A DNA stretch of 64,000 nucleotides from CAVQGZ01 sp942491665. GTDB lineage: Bacteria; Actinomycetota; Actinomycetes; Jiangellales; Jiangellaceae. A program made the translations under genes and the position numbers. The notes below the pieces were generated by a model. The model was not told the origin of the DNA. It worked only from the letters and a program-made list of their open reading frames with translations, and made no database searches. Location of the stretch: NCBI GenBank assembly GCA_942491665.1, contig CALOBR010000003.1, forward strand, positions 62,001 to 126,000. The letters run 5' to 3'. Below, in pieces: positions 62,081 through 64,000 of the stretch (position 1 is its first letter; the number at the start of each line of letters is the position of its first letter).

Positions 62081-62929
62081 ATGAGCCAGTTCTCCGATGA
62101 ATCAACCACCGTCCCTTCCGAGGACTTCTCCGGGCCGGGAAGCCTGCGAGTCGAAGACCAACCCTTCGCGCTCGTGCCCGAATGGGTCATCGACACCGAC
62201 ATCTCCGACGCCGCCTTCCGTGTCTACTCCCTCCTCCTGCGCTACGGCAATACCTCCGGGCAACGCATGCCCAGCCGGAAACTGTTGGCTGTCCGGCTGC
62301 ACCGTTCTGTTGACGCTGTGGACCGGGCCGTCCGCGAGCTCGTCGGCGCCGGCCTGCTGCGGGTCGAGCACCGCCGAGCCGGCCGGCGGAACCTCACCAA
62401 CCGCTACCACCTCACCACCGCCGACCCGCAGCGCTCTCGCAGCGGGGCTACCCGCAGAACTGCCCCCACCCCGCCGGCGACACCCCCGGTCGACCCGGAT
62501 GCCCCGGTGGGCGAGGGCCGCAGTTCTGCGGGTAGCCGCACATCCGCGGCCACCCCCGACGCGTCTGGTGGCCGCAGATCCGCGGGGAGGGTGGCCGCAG
62601 AACCGCGGCCCGACCCAGAGAAGAAGACCCATAACCCTCCTCCCCCCGCCCCCCAGCCAGCGTTCGGCACGGCGACGACGTGGCGGGAGGAGGAGGTCCT
62701 CATCCGCTGCGCCATCACCGACCTCGACCCCCTGGTCGAACGCTGCCGCCGAGCCCGGCAGGCACTGGACAAGCCGACCGGGCGGTGGACCCGCCACACC
62801 CTGCACGCCGCCCTCCAACTCGCCCTCACCCGCGGCTGGCCCCCCACCCACATCGAGACGGCGCTGCTGACAGTCGCCGCCGACCCCGACACCCGCTCCC
62901 CCATGCGACTGGCCGAAGCCGGCCCCTGA
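62081..62929 (+). CDS. replication-initiator-like winged-helix protein, truncated by an in-frame stop
   Basis: The 282-residue product has an N-terminal winged helix typical of Rep/DnaD-like proteins of actinobacterial integrative plasmids: WVIDTDISDAAFRVYSLLLRYGN then QRMPSRKLLAVRLHRSVDAVDRAVRELV and GLLRVEHRRAGRRNLTNRYHL. An Arg/Ser/Pro linker follows, then a C-terminal domain (RCAITDLDPLVERCRRARQALDKPTGRWTRHTL). The TGA at 62927-62929 interrupts the frame, which continues to 63148. Related proteins have W-W at this place (AGPWWD); here TGG TGG appears as TGA GGG. Confidence 0.7.
   Translation: MSQFSDESTTVPSEDFSGPGSLRVEDQPFALVPEWVIDTDISDAAFRVYSLLLRYGNTSGQRMPSRKLLAVRLHRSVDAVDRAVRELVGAGLLRVEHRRAGRRNLTNRYHLTTADPQRSRSGATRRTAPTPPATPPVDPDAPVGEGRSSAGSRTSAATPDASGGRRSAGRVAAEPRPDPEKKTHNPPPPAPQPAFGTATTWREEEVLIRCAITDLDPLVERCRRARQALDKPTGRWTRHTLHAALQLALTRGWPPTHIETALLTVAADPDTRSPMRLAEAGP
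62517..62610. repeat. four near-palindromic dyads CCGC-N6-GCGG inside the Rep-like gene
   Basis: Dyads at 62517-62533, 62535-62551, 62571-62587 and 62594-62610 share the pattern GCCGCAnWTCYGCGG. The spacing is irregular: starts 18, 36 and 23 bp apart. They lie in the linker region, so they could be Rep-binding iterons or only repetitive linker coding sequence. Confidence 0.55.
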
Positions 62930-63148
62930 GGGGACGCCCACCCGTGGCCGCACAACCCAGCGCCCGGACTCGACGACGTCGACCTCGCCGCGCTGGAGGC
63001 CGAACTCGACGACGTCGCCGAACACCGACCCGCCCTGCAAGCCCAAGCTCGCACCGAGCTCACCGCCGAACACTTCCCCCTCACCCGGGCCACCGTCGTC
63101 GCCCGCGCCGTCCAGATCCTCCACCGCACCCGCGGAGACGCCGCATGA
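62930..63148 (+). pseudogene. C-terminal continuation of the Rep-like frame after the stop
   Basis: In the same frame the sequence reads WPHNPAPGLDDVDLAALEAE then RPALQAQARTELTAEHFPLTRATVVARAVQILHRTR and a stop at 63146-63148. This is the usual C-terminal domain of the family. It would only be made by readthrough. Confidence 0.7.
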
Positions 63149-63241
63149 CCACGCCAGGGGCGGTCCACGCAAAGGATGTGCCGCGAGGACAGCCAACTCG
63201 CTGTGTGTCCAAGGGCGCGACGTCGTCGTGGGGCCGCTGGC

Positions 63242-63247
63242 TACTCT
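63242..63247 (+). promoter_or_regulatory. -10 hexamer of leaderless mntA promoter
   Basis: TACTCT is 7 nt before ATG 63255. Confidence 0.5.
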
Positions 63248-63254
63248 GGGAGGC

Positions 63255-63578
63255 ATGGCGGTGCCTACGTCGACGAGCCGGTCCATGCGGCAGGTGATCG
63301 AGCAGCACCGGCCACGCATCGACGCCATCCTGGCCCGATACGAGGCATCGAACCCACGACTGTTCGGATCAGTAGCCCGCGGCGACGCCACAGAAGGCAG
63401 CGACATCGACCTCCTGGTCGACCTCGACCCGGCAGCCGACGGCAATCCGCTCCTGCGGGTCGCCGGGATCGCCGAAGAACTCAGCACCCTGCTCGGCATG
63501 CACGTCGACGTCGTCACCGACGTCCTGCTGCGCGACCAGGTCGCCACCAGCGCCCACGCCGACGCGGTCGCGATGTGA
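63255..63578 (+). CDS. mntA: MntA-type nucleotidyltransferase antitoxin
   Basis: The 107-residue minimal nucleotidyltransferase has the signature FGSVARGDATEGSDIDLLVDL (GSx10D-x-D) and a C-terminal D in VDVVTD. MntA AMPylates the HEPN toxin HepT and so neutralises it. The ATG 63255 lies behind TACTCT. Its stop overlaps the next gene's GTG (GTGA). Confidence 0.87.
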   Translation: MAVPTSTSRSMRQVIEQHRPRIDAILARYEASNPRLFGSVARGDATEGSDIDLLVDLDPAADGNPLLRVAGIAEELSTLLGMHVDVVTDVLLRDQVATSAHADAVAM

Positions 63579-63916
63579 ACCGTCCCGCCAACGAACGCCT
63601 CACCGACATCCTCACCGCGATCGACCGAACGCTGACCTACCGCCCACGGCTGGACGACCCGGACCCCTCCATCGCCGCGATGGCCTACGACGCCGTCCTG
63701 CGCAACCTGGCGGTAATCGGTGAAGCCGTCCGGGCACTACCCGATCAGGTCAAGACCCGACAGCCTGACGTGCCATGGGCATCCATCGCCGGGCTACGCA
63801 ACGTCGTCGTCCACGAATACTTCCGAGTCGACCCCACCCTGATCAAAGACATCATCGACAACGACCTCACCACCCTGGCCCACGCCGCACAGACTCTCCT
63901 ACGCGACGCCCGGTAG
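63575..63916 (+). CDS. hepT: HepT-type HEPN ribonuclease toxin
   Basis: The 113-residue HEPN protein contains the catalytic R-N-x-x-x-H-E-Y motif (GLRNVVVHEYFRVD) within four helices. With mntA it forms a type VII toxin-antitoxin pair. GTG 63575-63577 overlaps the mntA stop, so translation is coupled. Confidence 0.87.
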   Translation: MNRPANERLTDILTAIDRTLTYRPRLDDPDPSIAAMAYDAVLRNLAVIGEAVRALPDQVKTRQPDVPWASIAGLRNVVVHEYFRVDPTLIKDIIDNDLTTLAHAAQTLLRDAR

Positions 63917-64000
63917 AACGCAGGTAGGTCACAACTCGGGTCATGCGTTGCCAGCCCACAGAACGCCAGCATCCGGTAGGCGAGAGTGCCCCGTCCGCCC

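Noticed and set aside
45600..64000. CRISPR array or phage structural genes in the island
   Set aside because: No regularly spaced repeats and no capsid, portal or terminase-like sequences were seen.

Overview
The window is high-GC DNA from an actinomycete (phylum Actinomycetota). The support is a chaperone operon ending in an HspR repressor with an HAIR-type operator, a dUMP-forming-type dCTP deaminase, DUF2510 and DUF3179 proteins, a mycobacterial-type DapC, and many GTG starts. At least thirteen genes begin 6-8 nt after a TANNNT -10 hexamer, which indicates leaderless transcription. I cannot assign a genus.

Positions 1-45600 look like ordinary chromosome. They carry purine genes (purD, purA), an aminotransferase/aldehyde dehydrogenase pair for an amine catabolic route, an orphan AbiEi/DUF559 gene between long inverted repeats, and fbaA. 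A complete glucose/GlcNAc-type PTS follows (ptsH, ptsI, an EIIC with two nearly identical EIIB domains, and EIIA). Then come a CoA-disulfide-reductase-like flavoprotein, a HAD phosphatase, a SpoU methyltransferase, a DUF368 lipid-carrier transporter, pyrE, dapC, the operon dnaK-grpE-dnaJ-hspR-clpB, an MFS transporter with a cyclic-nucleotide-binding tail, and glgP. Near 37.43 kb the 5' ends of two divergent genes are missing, which looks like a deletion scar. After it lie a DUF3179/TlpA lipoprotein pair, a DUF1028 hydrolase, dcd, lutABC and tRNA-Gly(CCC) with a strong terminator.

From 45.7 kb to the end the DNA is accessory, a decayed integrative/plasmid-like island beginning just past tRNA-Gly. 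It holds a vapB-vapC-TOTE-type primase/helicase operon, a frameshifted MobF relaxase remnant, an excisionase-like protein, an HTH/AbiEii-like pair with repeated operators, an integrase remnant, a YbaK deacylase and a metallo-beta-lactamase/ATC-hydrolase fusion. Two identical inverted IS110 copies bracket an alpha/beta hydrolase, a cyclase fragment and a BrnT-like/RHH pair. Next come a Helicase_C_3 protein, a Rep-like gene with an in-frame stop and internal dyad repeats, and a mntA-hepT module. A family of degenerate non-coding repeats (called A-D here) is scattered between 52.6 and 58.7 kb.

Most promising for new biology: the inverted-repeat-bounded AbiEi/DUF559 cassette, the VapBC-coupled primase/helicase, and the dispersed repeats that share an end with the IS110 elements.
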